Shown: positions 1 to 9,054 of the stretch, piece by piece
Position numbering within the stretch: the stretch's first letter is position 1
How the letters are laid out: each line of letters begins with the position of its first letter
NCBI GenBank assembly: GCA_021808285.1
Contig: JAKBBV010000007.1
Span: 20,089 to 84,088, forward strand
Direction: 5' to 3'
DNA: 64,000 bases
DNA from: Pseudomonadota bacterium
Lineage (GTDB): Bacteria; Pseudomonadota; Alphaproteobacteria; Caulobacterales; Caulobacteraceae
Notes under the pieces: generated by a model
Databases searched by the model: none
Seen by the model: only the letters and a program-made list of their open reading frames with translations
What the model was told of the DNA's origin: nothing
Position numbers and translations under genes: made by a program

Positions 1-13
1 TGAGCTCCCGCCG

Positions 14-883
14 ATGCCGACCATTCTGGCCCCCGCCAAGGTGAACCTGTTTCTGCACGTCGGTCCGCCGGCGCCTGATGGCTTCCATCCGGTCTGCAGC
101 CTCATGGCCTTCGCCGATATCGGCGATCAGGTCCGGCTTGAGCCTGGAGCCTTCGGCTTCCGCCTCGCAGGAGAGTTCGGTGTGGGGCTGGAGGGTGAAG
201 CGGACAACCTCGTGACCCGGGCCCGGGCGGCATTGGCGGCGCAGGTTGGTGGGGAAGATGAGTTCGGCCTCGTACTCGATAAGCGTCTGCCGATCGCGGC
301 CGGGCTGGGGGGAGGGTCAAGCGACGCCGCCGCCGCCCTGCGGTTGATGCGGGACCATCTCGGTCTCGGGCTGAGCGACGACGACCTGCGGGGCCTGGCG
401 AGCGCGTTGGGGTCCGACACCCCAGCCTGTATCGATCCTCGGCCCTGGATCGCCGAGGGACGGGGCGAGCGCCTCCGCCCGCCGCCGCGCTTTCCCGCCC
501 TGCCGGTGGTGCTCGTCAATCCCCGCGTTGCTTCACCCACGGGGCCCGTTTACCGGGCCTACGACGCCGCGGTCTCCCCGAAGGGCGCGGATGCGCCGCA
601 CTGGCCCAAGGCTTTTCCGACTGTGGCGGCCATAGCCGACGCGCTCGCCGCGTGCCGCAATGACCTCGAGGCCCCCGCCATGAGGCTCAACCCGGCGATC
701 GCAACGGCCCGCGACGCCCTGGCCGAGGCGCCAGAGACGCTCCTGGCGCGCATGTCGGGCTCCGGCGCCACCTGTTTCGCCCTTTGCGCGGAGCCCGCCG
801 CCGCCGTCGATCTGGCCGCACGGATCACCCAGGAACATCCAGGCTGGTGGGTGAAGTCAGGGACCCTCGGTGGGTCGAGGTGA
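14..883 (+). CDS. ispE: 4-diphosphocytidyl-2-C-methyl-D-erythritol kinase
   Basis: This cytoplasmic kinase phosphorylates CDP-methylerythritol with ATP in the MEP pathway to isoprenoid precursors. The 289 residues match the usual length. The N-terminus has the family signature APAKVNLFLHV with the conserved Lys (residues 6-16). The GHMP ATP-binding loop PIAAGLGGGSSDAA lies at about 93-106, SDTPACI at about 134-140, and the C-terminal GHMP motif MSGSGAT near 250. The ATG starts 13 bases into the window. The TGA at bases 1-3 may end an upstream gene that is outside the window. No strong ribosome binding site is visible, so translation may be coupled to that gene. Confidence 0.95.
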   Translation: MPTILAPAKVNLFLHVGPPAPDGFHPVCSLMAFADIGDQVRLEPGAFGFRLAGEFGVGLEGEADNLVTRARAALAAQVGGEDEFGLVLDKRLPIAAGLGGGSSDAAAALRLMRDHLGLGLSDDDLRGLASALGSDTPACIDPRPWIAEGRGERLRPPPRFPALPVVLVNPRVASPTGPVYRAYDAAVSPKGADAPHWPKAFPTVAAIADALAACRNDLEAPAMRLNPAIATARDALAEAPETLLARMSGSGATCFALCAEPAAAVDLAARITQEHPGWWVKSGTLGGSR

Positions 884-950
884 TGCGGCGAGGCAGGCTT
901 GACCGTCGGAACCGAAGACCACCCTCGCACGTATTGAATATGAACCCGCC

Positions 951-967
951 GCAGCGAGTTTCGCTGC
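951..967. terminator. Possible hairpin downstream of ispE
   Basis: GCAGCGA and TCGCTGC form a 7-bp stem with a 3-base loop, 68 bases after the ispE stop. There is no T-run, so termination is only a guess. The remaining bases between ispE and the next gene (884-1128) show nothing else recognisable. Confidence 0.25.
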
Positions 968-1128
968 AATCCGCCCACCGCTGAGGCGCGCGCCTCGATT
1001 TCGGAGCCTCCGCCAGGATGCCGATTGACGTGCGCGCTCTGCCTCTGCATGAACGGCTAGCCCGGCGCCAGACCGGGACGCGTCATCCCTTGAAATCTCC
1101 CGCCCCCTTTTCGAGACGGAGTCCTGCT

Positions 1129-1722
1129 TTGTTTTCACGTCGCCCTTTGACGCTCACCCTCTCGGCGCTCGCGCTCTGCTTTCCCGCCGCCGCCCTGGCC
1201 CAGGCCACGGACCCAGCGCCCGCCGCCGCAACGCCCGCCGCCGCGCCCCCGGCTGCGGCCCTGGCGGCTTCACCAAACCTGGCGCCGGCCGGCGACATCG
1301 TCGCCACGCTGAAGGCCAATCCGCACTTTTCCATCCTGGTGAAGGCCCTCGCAGCGGCCAATCTCGATGGCGTGCTGGCCTCGACTCCGGATCTGACCCT
1401 GTTCGCGCCTACGGATGAGGCCTTTCAGGCGCTTCCGGCCGGCGAACTCGATGCCCTGATGAAGGTCGACAATGCGCCGATCCTGCAGAAGCTCCTGGTC
1501 TATCACCTGATCCATCTCGACCTGGACTCAAGCAAGATCAAGGGCGCGAAGGGCCCGGTCACCACGGTGGAGGGCCAACCCGTGCAGGTGGACGGCAGCG
1601 GTCCCGTGGCGACCATTAACGACGCCCATGTCATCCAGTTCGATGTCAAGGCGAGCAATGGCTACATCCATGTCATCGACAAGGTGCTCGTCCCTTCAGA
1701 TGTGACCCTTCCCACATCTTGA
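1129..1722 (+). CDS. Secreted fasciclin (FAS1) domain protein
   Basis: The product is an exported protein with one FAS1 fold, a domain used in adhesion and cell-surface interactions. I chose the TTG at 1129 because GGAG lies 7 bases upstream and the product then begins directly with a signal peptide (RRPLTLTLSALALCFPAAALAQA). An in-frame ATG at 1018 would add 37 unlikely residues. An Ala/Pro-rich linker follows, then FAS1 with the H1 motif TLFAPTDEAF and the H2-like NGYIHVIDKVLVP at the C-terminus. The gene stands alone between ispE and glyQ. The ligand is unknown. Confidence 0.85.
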   Translation: MFSRRPLTLTLSALALCFPAAALAQATDPAPAAATPAAAPPAAALAASPNLAPAGDIVATLKANPHFSILVKALAAANLDGVLASTPDLTLFAPTDEAFQALPAGELDALMKVDNAPILQKLLVYHLIHLDLDSSKIKGAKGPVTTVEGQPVQVDGSGPVATINDAHVIQFDVKASNGYIHVIDKVLVPSDVTLPTS

Positions 1723-1760
1723 CCTTTGCCCCCACCCTGAGCGGCTATTCCTCAGGCGCT

Positions 1761-1784
1761 CCGGGCAGGCGTGAGCTTGCCCGG
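1761..1784. terminator. Possible hairpin between the fasciclin gene and glyQ
   Basis: CCGGGCA at 1761-1767 pairs with TGCCCGG at 1778-1784 across a 10-base loop, 38 bases after the fasciclin stop. No T-run follows, so a terminator role is unproven. Confidence 0.3.
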
Positions 1785-1836
1785 AAGCCCGCCCTCGCCT
1801 AACGGCAGGTCCTCAGCGATCCGCCAGAAGCCAGAT

Positions 1837-2766
1837 ATGTCCGACCGCCGTCCTCTTTCGTTTCAGGAGCTGATCCTGGAGCTGCACGCCTATTGGGGCG
1901 CACGGGGCTGCGTGATCCTGCAGCCCTACGACGTGGAGGTTGGGGCCGGCACCCTTCATCCGGCGACCGTGCTGCGCGCGCTAGGTCCCGCGCCCTGGCG
2001 TGCGGCCTATGTGCAGCCGTCGCGCCGCCCGTCGGACGGCCGCTTTGGCGACAATCCCAATCGGCTCCGATCATTCCACCAGTATCAGGTCATTCTCAAG
2101 CCCAACCCGCCGGACATGCAGGAGCTGTATCTGGGCTCCCTTGAGGCGGTGGGCATCGACCCCAGACGGCACGATATCCGCTTTGTCGAGGACGACTGGG
2201 AAAACCCTACCGTAGGCGCCTGGGGACTGGGCTGGGAAGTCTGGTGCGACGGTATGGAGATCAGCCAGTACACCTATTTCCAGCAGGTCGGCGGCCTGGA
2301 CGTGAGCCCTGTCTCAGGAGAGCTCACCTACGGTCTTGAGCGCCTCGCTCTCTATGTTCAGGGCGCGGATCGGGTTTACGACCTGGCCTTCAACGATCCG
2401 CAGAGCCCCGATTTCAGGACATACGGAGAGGTCTTTCTCGAGTCGGAACGGGAGTTCTCGGCGTTCGAACTGGAGTTCGCCGACGTGGCGGCGCTCAAGC
2501 GCCATTTCGAGGACATGGAGCGAGAAGTCCCGCGGCTGCTGGCCGCGCGCGGGCGACAAGGCCAGCCTCTTGTCCTGCCGGCCTATGATCATGTGCTCAA
2601 GGCCTCGCACCTGTTCAATCTGATGGACGCGCGGGGAGCCATCGCGGTGGCCGAAAGGCAGAGCTATATCGGCCGCATTCGCGACCTCTGTCGGGGCTGC
2701 GCTGAGGCCTGGGTTGAACTGCAGACCACCGCGTCGACATCCGGGCAGGGGGGCGGGCCGAGCTGA
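1837..2766 (+). CDS. glyQ: Glycine--tRNA ligase alpha subunit
   Basis: This is the catalytic alpha subunit of the bacterial alpha2beta2 glycyl-tRNA synthetase, which charges tRNA-Gly in the cytoplasm. The family start [13 protein letters not shown] follows closely after ATG 1837. A GTG at 1771 would add 22 non-conserved residues. AGAAG lies just upstream of 1837. Class II core signatures are clear: [30 protein letters not shown] and the motif around TYFQQVGGL. The 309-residue length is normal. The stop overlaps the glyS start by one base (TGATG), indicating translational coupling. Confidence 0.96.
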   Translation: MSDRRPLSFQELILELHAYWGARGCVILQPYDVEVGAGTLHPATVLRALGPAPWRAAYVQPSRRPSDGRFGDNPNRLRSFHQYQVILKPNPPDMQELYLGSLEAVGIDPRRHDIRFVEDDWENPTVGAWGLGWEVWCDGMEISQYTYFQQVGGLDVSPVSGELTYGLERLALYVQGADRVYDLAFNDPQSPDFRTYGEVFLESEREFSAFELEFADVAALKRHFEDMEREVPRLLAARGRQGQPLVLPAYDHVLKASHLFNLMDARGAIAVAERQSYIGRIRDLCRGCAEAWVELQTTASTSGQGGGPS

Positions 2767-4787
2767 TGGCCGAGTATCTGCTCGAGATTCTTTCTGAGGA
2801 AATTCCGGCCCGAATGCAGGCGGGAGCGGCGCGCGACCTGGAGCGCCTCGCGCGGGAGGCCCTGACCGCGGCGGGTTTCTCAGAGGCCCCCGTTCGCGCC
2901 TACGCCGGGTCGCGCCGCCTGACGCTCGTCATCGACAGCCTGCCGGCCGCTCAAGCCGATCTGGTTGAAGCGAAAAGAGGCCCAAGGCTCGGCGCTCCGC
3001 CGGCGGCTCTAGAGGGGTTCCTGCGCTCTACGGGGGTGACGCGCGACCAGCTCGAAGAGATCGACGGGGTCTATTTCGCCCGGCTCGTGCGCAGGGGCCG
3101 TCCGACTGCGGTCATCATGGCCGAGATGGCGGCCGCGCTGATCGCGCGCTTCCCCTGGCCCAAATCCATGGTCTCTGGGAGCGGGCGAACGCGATGGGTC
3201 AGGCCAATTCGCGGCCTGTTGAGCGTGTTCGATGGCGAGGTGGCTCCGTTCAGCATTGATGGGCAGGCCGCAGGCCGTCACAGCCAGGGTCACCGGGTGA
3301 TGGGGAATACGGGTCCCTTCGCGGTGGCGGATTTTGAGAGTTACCGCGCCGAACTGGAGCGGCGCTTCGTCTTGCTTGAAGCGGACACCCGCAAAGCGCG
3401 CATCCTGGAGGGCGCCAGAGCCCTCGCTGCGGGCGCCGGTCTGGAACTGGTCGAGGATCCGGGCCTCCTGGAAGAGACGGCCGGGATGGTGGAATGGCCA
3501 GTCCCTGTGATGGGCGATTTCGATCCGGCCTATCTCGAGCTGCCGGCCGAGGTGATTCGCACCACCATGCGGGTGAATCAACGCTATTTCGCACTGCGGA
3601 AGCTCGGCGAGGGGACGCTCGCTCCCCACTTCATCGCGGTCGTCAATATCATTTCGCCCGATGGACCCGGCCTGATTACGGCCGGTAATGCGCGAGTGCT
3701 GGAGGCGCGCTTGTCGGACGCCCGATTCTTCTGGGATGAGGATCGGAAGGTGAAGCTGGAGGTGCGGCGGGACAGACTGTCGGGGGTCACCTTCCACGCC
3801 AAGCTGGGCACGATGCTGGATCGCGCCGAGCGCCTGGAAACGGCATCCCGGCGGCTGGCCGCCTATACGGGAGCGGATCCGGATCTCGCCGCCCTGGCCG
3901 GACGACTGGCCAAGGCGGACCTCGCCAGCGGCATGGTGGGAGAGTTTCCAGACCTGCAAGGCATCATGGGCGGCTATTACGCCCTCAATGAAGGCCTGGC
4001 GAAGGAAGTCTCCGAGGCCATCGCCCAGCAATATCGACCCCAGGGCCCCTCCGATGCCGCGCCCAGCGACCCGGTCGCCATGGCCGTCGCTCTGGCGGAC
4101 AAGCTTGATGTCCTGACCGGGTTCTTCCGCATCGGCGAGGTCCCCACGGGCTCGCGCGATCCCTTCGCTCTGCGCCGGGCCGCGCTGGGCGTCATCCGCA
4201 TCGCACTTGAGAACGATCTGCGCCTGCCTTTGGGCGACATTCTCGGCGAGATGAACGGCGGGGAGCCGCCAGCGGGCCTGATCGACTTCTTCCGTGACCG
4301 CTTGAAGGTGGCGCTGCGCGAGCAGGGCGCCAAACCGGACCAGATCGAGGCGGTATTCGCCATCGATGATGACGACATGGCCCGTTTGACCTTGCGGTTG
4401 CGCGCCCTTGAGGGCTTCCTGGCCTCCGAGAACGGCGCGAATCTCGTGGCGGGATACCGGCGCGCGGCGAACATCCTGGCTGCGGAAGCGCGCAAGGGGC
4501 CGCTTCCTGAGGGCGCGCCTAAGCGGGCGATGACGCCGATCGAGGAGCGAGACCTTCACGACGCCGTGGCCATCTGCGCTCCAAAGCTCGCCAGCGCCCT
4601 GGCCGGAGAGGATTTCGCCGAAGCCCTGCGGGACCTCGCCGAGCTGCGCGCGCCAGTGGACGCCTTTTTCGACAAAGTTCTGGTCAATGCCGAGGAGGCG
4701 GACGTTCGGGCCGATCGCTTGAGGCTCCTTCAGGCGATAACCGCGCTGATGCGTCAGGCCGCAGACTTTGGCGCGCTGGCCGGATGA
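2766..4787 (+). CDS. glyS: Glycine--tRNA ligase beta subunit
   Basis: This is the large beta subunit of heterotetrameric glycyl-tRNA synthetase, needed for tRNA binding and full activity. It begins with the characteristic [17 protein letters not shown] and has the conserved KRGPRLGAP, the HSQGHR region and RVLEARLSDARFFWDED. The C-terminal part contains the HD-like segment (KADLASGMVGEFPDLQG) and the anticodon-binding-like end (FFDKVLVNAEE). The length of 673 residues is typical. It directly follows glyQ with a one-base overlap, so the two subunits are co-translated. A long reading frame lies antisense to this gene and is only compositional. Confidence 0.96.
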   Translation: MAEYLLEILSEEIPARMQAGAARDLERLAREALTAAGFSEAPVRAYAGSRRLTLVIDSLPAAQADLVEAKRGPRLGAPPAALEGFLRSTGVTRDQLEEIDGVYFARLVRRGRPTAVIMAEMAAALIARFPWPKSMVSGSGRTRWVRPIRGLLSVFDGEVAPFSIDGQAAGRHSQGHRVMGNTGPFAVADFESYRAELERRFVLLEADTRKARILEGARALAAGAGLELVEDPGLLEETAGMVEWPVPVMGDFDPAYLELPAEVIRTTMRVNQRYFALRKLGEGTLAPHFIAVVNIISPDGPGLITAGNARVLEARLSDARFFWDEDRKVKLEVRRDRLSGVTFHAKLGTMLDRAERLETASRRLAAYTGADPDLAALAGRLAKADLASGMVGEFPDLQGIMGGYYALNEGLAKEVSEAIAQQYRPQGPSDAAPSDPVAMAVALADKLDVLTGFFRIGEVPTGSRDPFALRRAALGVIRIALENDLRLPLGDILGEMNGGEPPAGLIDFFRDRLKVALREQGAKPDQIEAVFAIDDDDMARLTLRLRALEGFLASENGANLVAGYRRAANILAAEARKGPLPEGAPKRAMTPIEERDLHDAVAICAPKLASALAGEDFAEALRDLAELRAPVDAFFDKVLVNAEEADVRADRLRLLQAITALMRQAADFGALAG

Positions 4788-4923
4788 GCCAGACGACCGA
4801 TGGAGCGCGCGACGGCCAGGGCTCATGCCGACGTATCGGTCTTGCCTCCGGCGGCTTTTCGTCGCGATAAGTTGACCGGAACGGTTGAATGTGGACGCCG
4901 CTTGCGCCGTCCCTCGCCGCCTG

Positions 4924-7650
4924 ATGGAGACCCATGACCTCATGACGCGCGCCGGATCTGAGAGCCTGACTCGCCCCCGTTGGGTCTATGCCTTCGGCGG
5001 CGGGACCGCGGACGGGGACGCCTCACAGCGCGACCTGCTGGGCGGCAAGGGGGCCAATCTGGCGGAGATGTCGCGTCTTGGCCTGCCCGTGCCCCCAGGG
5101 TTCACGATCACCACGGAGGCCTGCAATCACTATTATGCCCAGGCGCGGTCCTATCCCGCCGACCTGGCGGGTCAGGTGGCCGAGGCGCTGCGGACGGTGG
5201 AGGCGCAGGTCGGCAAGGGCTTCGGCGATCCGGTAAATCCGCTTCTGGTTTCGGTGCGATCCGGCGCCCGGGCCTCTATGCCCGGCATGATGGATACGGT
5301 CCTCAACCTGGGTCTGAACGACGCGACGGTGGAAGGCCTGGCCGCGCTCGCGGGCGACCGCCGATTCGCCTTCGACAGCTATCGGCGCTTCATCCAGATG
5401 TACGCCAATGTCGTCCTCGGCCTCGACCACCATTTGTTCGAGGAGATCCTTGACGACGCCAAAGATCGACTAGGGGCCACGGTGGATACCGACCTGGGGG
5501 CTGACGACTGGCGCAGCGTCGTGGCCGCCTACAAGGCGGCGGTTGAGGCCGAGACCGGAAGGCCTTTTCCACAGGATCCGCAGGAGCAGCTCTGGGGCGC
5601 GGTGGGAGCGGTCTTCTCCAGCTGGATGAACGAGCGGGCCTGCTTCTATCGCCGAATGCACGACATTCCCGAGGCCTGGGGCACCGCCGTGAATGTCCAG
5701 TCCATGGTATTTGGCAACATGGGGGACACCAGCGCCACCGGCGTGGCCTTCACCCGGGATCCTTCGACCGGCGAGCGCCGCCTCTATGGCGAATTCCTGA
5801 TCAACGCCCAGGGCGAAGACGTCGTGGCCGGCATCCGCACCCCCCAGGCCCTGACCCGCGCCTCCCGCGAAGCCATGGGCGAGCTCGAGCCGTCCATGGA
5901 GGAGGCGATGCCCGAGGCGTTCGCCCAGTTCCAGGATCTCGTCGCCCGGCTTGAGCGGCACTATCGGGATATGCAGGACATCGAGTTCACCATCGAACGG
6001 GGCCGGCTGTTCCTGCTTCAGACGCGCGCCGGCAAACGTGCGGTTCGCGCGGCGCTCCGCATCGCCGTGGAGATGGCCGATGAGGGCCTGATCACCCGCC
6101 AGGAGGCGCTGCTGCGCATCGATCCGGCTGCGCTCGATCAGCTCTTACACCCCACGATCGACCCCACGGCGGTGCGCGATGTCGTCGCCGTCGGACTTCC
6201 CGCCTCGCCTGGCGCAGCGTCGGGGCGGATCGTGTTCACCGCCGAGGCGGCGGAGCGTGAGGCGGCCGCGGGGCCCGTGATCCTGGTGCGGGAGGAGACC
6301 AGTCCGGAGGATATCAAAGGCATGGACGCAGCGGCGGGGATCATCACCGCCCGCGGGGGAATGACCAGCCATGCCGCCGTGGTCGCCCGGGGTATGGGGC
6401 GTCCGTGCGTCTCTGGCGTCGGCGAGATCCTCATCGATCCGCGAGCCGGGGAGATGAAGGCCCGCGGACGGGTGTTCAAGGCCGGGGAAGTGGTCACCAT
6501 CGACGGCTCGAAAGGGGAGATCCTGGCCGGGGCCGCGCCCATGGTTCAACCCGAACTCTCCGGTGATTTCTCCCGCCTGATGGGCTGGGCCGACGAAGCG
6601 CGGCGGCTGAAGGTGCGCGCCAATGCCGAGACGCCCGCCGACGCCCGCGCGGCGCGGCAGTTCGGCGCTGAGGGCATCGGCCTGGCTCGGACCGAGCATA
6701 TGTTCTTCGACGAGGCGCGACTGGCGGCCATGCGCGAGATGATCCTGGCCGACGACGAGGCCGGGCGCCGCGCGGCGCTGGCCAAGATCCTGCCGATGCA
6801 GCGGGGTGATTTCATCGACATCCTGCGGATCATGGCGCCCTATCCCGTGACTTTCCGCCTGCTCGACCCGCCGTTGCACGAGTTTTTGCCTCATACCGCG
6901 GAGGAGGTGGCGGCGGTGGCCGAGGCGACGGGACTCGACCCCGCCAAGCTGCTGCTGCGCGCCTCTGATCTGCGCGAGACCAATCCGATGCTCGGCCATC
7001 GTGGTTGTCGACTCGGCGTCTCCTATCCCGAGATCTACGAGATGCAGGTCAGGGCAATCATTGAGGCGGCCATCGAAGTGGCCAGAACGTCAGAGGCGCC
7101 GCCCTCGCCGGAAATCATGCACCCCTTGGTGGCCAAGGGCGAAGAGATGAACTTCCTGCGCGCCCTGACCGACCGGGTGGCGCAACAGGTGATGGAGGAA
7201 TCGGGTGTCCGGGTGCCCTATAGCGTCGGGTGCATGATCGAGCTGCCGCGCGCCGCACTATGCGCCGGCGACCTGGCCCGCGGCGCCGAATTCTTTTCCT
7301 TCGGCACCAATGATCTGACCCAGACCACGCTGGGGATCAGCCGAGACGACAGCGGCCGGTTCCTGGGCGCCTATCTCGACCGTCTCATATTCGAGAAGGA
7401 TCCCTTTGTGAGCATCGATATCGACGGGGTGGGGGCCTTGATTCGCATAGGCGCCGAGGGCGCGCGAAAGGCCCGTCCAGAGGCCAAATTCGGTATCTGC
7501 GGCGAACACGGCGGCGATCCAGCCTCGATCCGCTTTTGCGAGAGCGTTGGCCTCGACTATGTGAGTTGCTCTCCCTTCCGCGTGCCCGTGGCCCGGCTGG
7601 CGGCGGCCCAGGCGGCGCTTTCGACCTCCGCCGGGTCGCAGACCGCCTAG
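4924..7650 (+). CDS. ppdK: Pyruvate, phosphate dikinase
   Basis: The enzyme interconverts pyruvate, ATP and phosphate with PEP, AMP and diphosphate, in gluconeogenic or glycolytic carbon flow. Numbered from ATG 4924, the N-terminal nucleotide-binding domain starts at RWVYAFGGG and LLGGKGANLAEM. The phosphohistidine domain carries GGMTSHAAVVARG with catalytic His483. The C-terminal TIM barrel has GLARTEHMFF and GICGEHGG with Cys859. The length of about 908 residues is typical. Starts are possible at TTG 4885, ATG 4924 and ATG 4942; GGAG at 4926-4929 could serve 4942. The 136 bases upstream hold no other gene. Confidence 0.95.
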   Translation: METHDLMTRAGSESLTRPRWVYAFGGGTADGDASQRDLLGGKGANLAEMSRLGLPVPPGFTITTEACNHYYAQARSYPADLAGQVAEALRTVEAQVGKGFGDPVNPLLVSVRSGARASMPGMMDTVLNLGLNDATVEGLAALAGDRRFAFDSYRRFIQMYANVVLGLDHHLFEEILDDAKDRLGATVDTDLGADDWRSVVAAYKAAVEAETGRPFPQDPQEQLWGAVGAVFSSWMNERACFYRRMHDIPEAWGTAVNVQSMVFGNMGDTSATGVAFTRDPSTGERRLYGEFLINAQGEDVVAGIRTPQALTRASREAMGELEPSMEEAMPEAFAQFQDLVARLERHYRDMQDIEFTIERGRLFLLQTRAGKRAVRAALRIAVEMADEGLITRQEALLRIDPAALDQLLHPTIDPTAVRDVVAVGLPASPGAASGRIVFTAEAAEREAAAGPVILVREETSPEDIKGMDAAAGIITARGGMTSHAAVVARGMGRPCVSGVGEILIDPRAGEMKARGRVFKAGEVVTIDGSKGEILAGAAPMVQPELSGDFSRLMGWADEARRLKVRANAETPADARAARQFGAEGIGLARTEHMFFDEARLAAMREMILADDEAGRRAALAKILPMQRGDFIDILRIMAPYPVTFRLLDPPLHEFLPHTAEEVAAVAEATGLDPAKLLLRASDLRETNPMLGHRGCRLGVSYPEIYEMQVRAIIEAAIEVARTSEAPPSPEIMHPLVAKGEEMNFLRALTDRVAQQVMEESGVRVPYSVGCMIELPRAALCAGDLARGAEFFSFGTNDLTQTTLGISRDDSGRFLGAYLDRLIFEKDPFVSIDIDGVGALIRIGAEGARKARPEAKFGICGEHGGDPASIRFCESVGLDYVSCSPFRVPVARLAAAQAALSTSAGSQTA

Positions 7651-7670
7651 CTGTCGCAGAGGAGGAGAGC

Positions 7671-7820
7671 TTGACGGACCGACCCTGGTTCAAGCGCAAG
7701 ACCTATGGCTGGGGCTGGACTCCGGTCTCCTGGCAGGGCTGGCTGGTGACTTTGGGCCTGGTCGTGGTCATCACGGTCATTGTCCGCCTTGGGGCGTTTA
7801 TCCTCGTGCATGGCCGCTGA
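7671..7820 (+). CDS. Small single-span membrane protein, 49 residues
   Basis: A strong GGAGGAG at 7661-7667 precedes TTG 7671. The product begins MTDRPWFKRKTYGWGWTPVS and continues into one hydrophobic helix (WLVTLGLVVVITVIVRLGAFILV) ending in HGR. The aromatic KTYGWGW...SWQGW stretch before the helix resembles small uncharacterised proteins I recall from related alphaproteobacteria. It lies 20 bases after ppdK and just before the DUF4337 gene, so all three may be co-transcribed. The function is unknown. Confidence 0.7.
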   Translation: MTDRPWFKRKTYGWGWTPVSWQGWLVTLGLVVVITVIVRLGAFILVHGR

Positions 7821-7830
7821 GGCTCGACCG

Positions 7831-8397
7831 ATGGGGGACTCGCCGTTCGAGGAACTGGAGGCGCGCGAACAGGCGGAACGGGCGGAGGAGGCGCGCAAGG
7901 ACGCCTTCAATAGCCGCGTCACACTGACCATCGCCGTGCTCGCGGTTTTGGCCGCGATCGGGGCCTCGCTCGAGACCACTGAGGGCGACAAGACCATCGT
8001 CGCGAAGAACGACGCCGTGCTGGAGCAGAATCAGGCCTCTGACCAATGGGCTGAGTATGAGGCCAAGAGTCTGAAGAAGAACCTCTATGGCATCGCCGCC
8101 GCCCAGGGCGGACCGAAGGCTGCCGATTATGCGCGCAAGGCGGCGAAGAACGGCGCTGACGAGGCCGAGGTGGCGCGGATGGCGAAGCGGTTCGAGGCGG
8201 GCCGCGCGGCCTACACCGAGAAGGCGGAGCTGCACGAGCGCCGCCATGACCGCCTGACCCTGGCCTCGACCCTTCTGCACACCGCCATCGCCATCGCCAC
8301 CTTGGCCATCCTCTTGCGCCGTCCCTGGCCGTGGTATGTCGCCATCGCCCTGACCGCTGGCGGACTTCTTCTCACCGGTTGGGCCTACTGGGGATAG
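7831..8397 (+). CDS. DUF4337 family membrane protein
   Basis: The product is a membrane protein of unknown function. From ATG 7831 it has a charged, helical N-terminus (FEELEAREQAERAEEARKD), a first membrane span (LTIAVLAVLAAIGASLE), and a long polar region with QASDQWAEYEAKSLKKNLY as in DUF4337 proteins. Two C-terminal spans follow (LLHTAIAIATLAILL and WYVAIALTAGGLLLTGWAYWG). TGAGG at 7818-7822 can act as its ribosome binding site. An ATG at 7810, overlapping the end of the small upstream gene, is an alternative start. The order of spans and the QWAEYEAK motif make the family call fairly secure. Confidence 0.8.
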   Translation: MGDSPFEELEAREQAERAEEARKDAFNSRVTLTIAVLAVLAAIGASLETTEGDKTIVAKNDAVLEQNQASDQWAEYEAKSLKKNLYGIAAAQGGPKAADYARKAAKNGADEAEVARMAKRFEAGRAAYTEKAELHERRHDRLTLASTLLHTAIAIATLAILLRRPWPWYVAIALTAGGLLLTGWAYWG

Positions 8398-8406
8398 GGC
8401 AAAGCG

Positions 8407-8423
8407 CTCGCGGCGTAAGCGAG
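8407..8423. terminator. Possible bidirectional hairpin between convergent genes
   Basis: CTCGC and GCGAG form a 5-bp stem around a 7-base loop in the 27-base gap between the convergent DUF4337 and NTF2-like genes. Its position suits a shared terminator, but there is no clear T-run on either side. Confidence 0.3.
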
Positions 8424-8424
8424 A

Positions 8425-8988
8425 CTATAAAGGAAGCTCCTCACTCCTCGCCCAGGCGGCGCCCATCAGGCGATTGCTCGGCAGGGTCTTGTCCGCCACC
8501 TTGCGGGCGCTCTCTACCCCGGCCACAGGCAGGCCTGAAGGCTCCAGCAGGCCGATCTGAACCAGAACCGAGGCCTGATCCCAGTAGATGTGTTCGTGCG
8601 CCACCTTGCCGTCGACGAATTTGACGATGGCGACCAGGGCGACTTCCACTGGGCGGCCGGTCGGAGCCACGCCAGGCAGCATCCAGTCGATCTCGGCGGT
8701 GTGGGTGAAGCTGAACAGCATCTCATCGACGATTTGGTCAGCGCCCACGGTGCGGCTCAGCGGAGTGAGGGTCGTATCGGGCGGATTGGCGCCGATGAAA
8801 TGGTATTTGTAGAAACGCTTGAGCGCGTCATACCCAACGCCACCGGTCAGAGTGGGAACGTGGTTCACATAGGGCGCATCGACCATGGTGGCCATGGTGG
8901 CGTCGACATCCCTCGTCTCGAACTCATAGCGGGTGTGCGCCTCCCAAACAGCCAAGAGTTCCTCGCCGGTCTTTTGCGCTCCGCTCAT
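8425..8988 (-). CDS. NTF2-like (SnoaL-type) protein
   Basis: The 187-residue cytoplasmic protein has the cone-shaped NTF2/SnoaL fold signature. An N-terminal helix LLAVWEAHTRYEFETRDVDATMATM is followed by the paired segment YVNHVPTLTGGVGYDALKRFYKYHF and by VKFVDGKVAHEHIYWDQASVLVQIGLL. The last stretch is typical of SnoaL-like ester cyclases and of uncharacterised members linked to hydrolases. The substrate cannot be inferred. The gene is convergent with the DUF4337 gene and divergent from the methyltransferase gene. Confidence 0.8.
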   Translation of the reverse strand: MSGAQKTGEELLAVWEAHTRYEFETRDVDATMATMVDAPYVNHVPTLTGGVGYDALKRFYKYHFIGANPPDTTLTPLSRTVGADQIVDEMLFSFTHTAEIDWMLPGVAPTGRPVEVALVAIVKFVDGKVAHEHIYWDQASVLVQIGLLEPSGLPVAGVESARKVADKTLPSNRLMGAAWARSEELPL

Positions 8989-9054
8989 CGCCCTGACTCC
9001 TGGTCCGAATGGGTATAGGCTCTAGCTTACAAAACGGGCCCTTGGGAGACGTCC

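Noticed and set aside
1018..1128. Upstream extension of the fasciclin gene from ATG 1018
   Set aside because: It would place 37 basic residues before a good signal peptide, and TTG 1129 has a well-spaced ribosome binding site.
3009..4943. 644-codon open frame antisense to glyS and the ppdK start
   Set aside because: glyS and ppdK are unmistakable on the other strand. Long antisense frames are expected at this GC content, and the translation is low-complexity with no motif.
6145..6999. 284-codon frame antisense to ppdK
   Set aside because: It mirrors conserved PPDK coding sequence; no ribosome binding site or motif is present.
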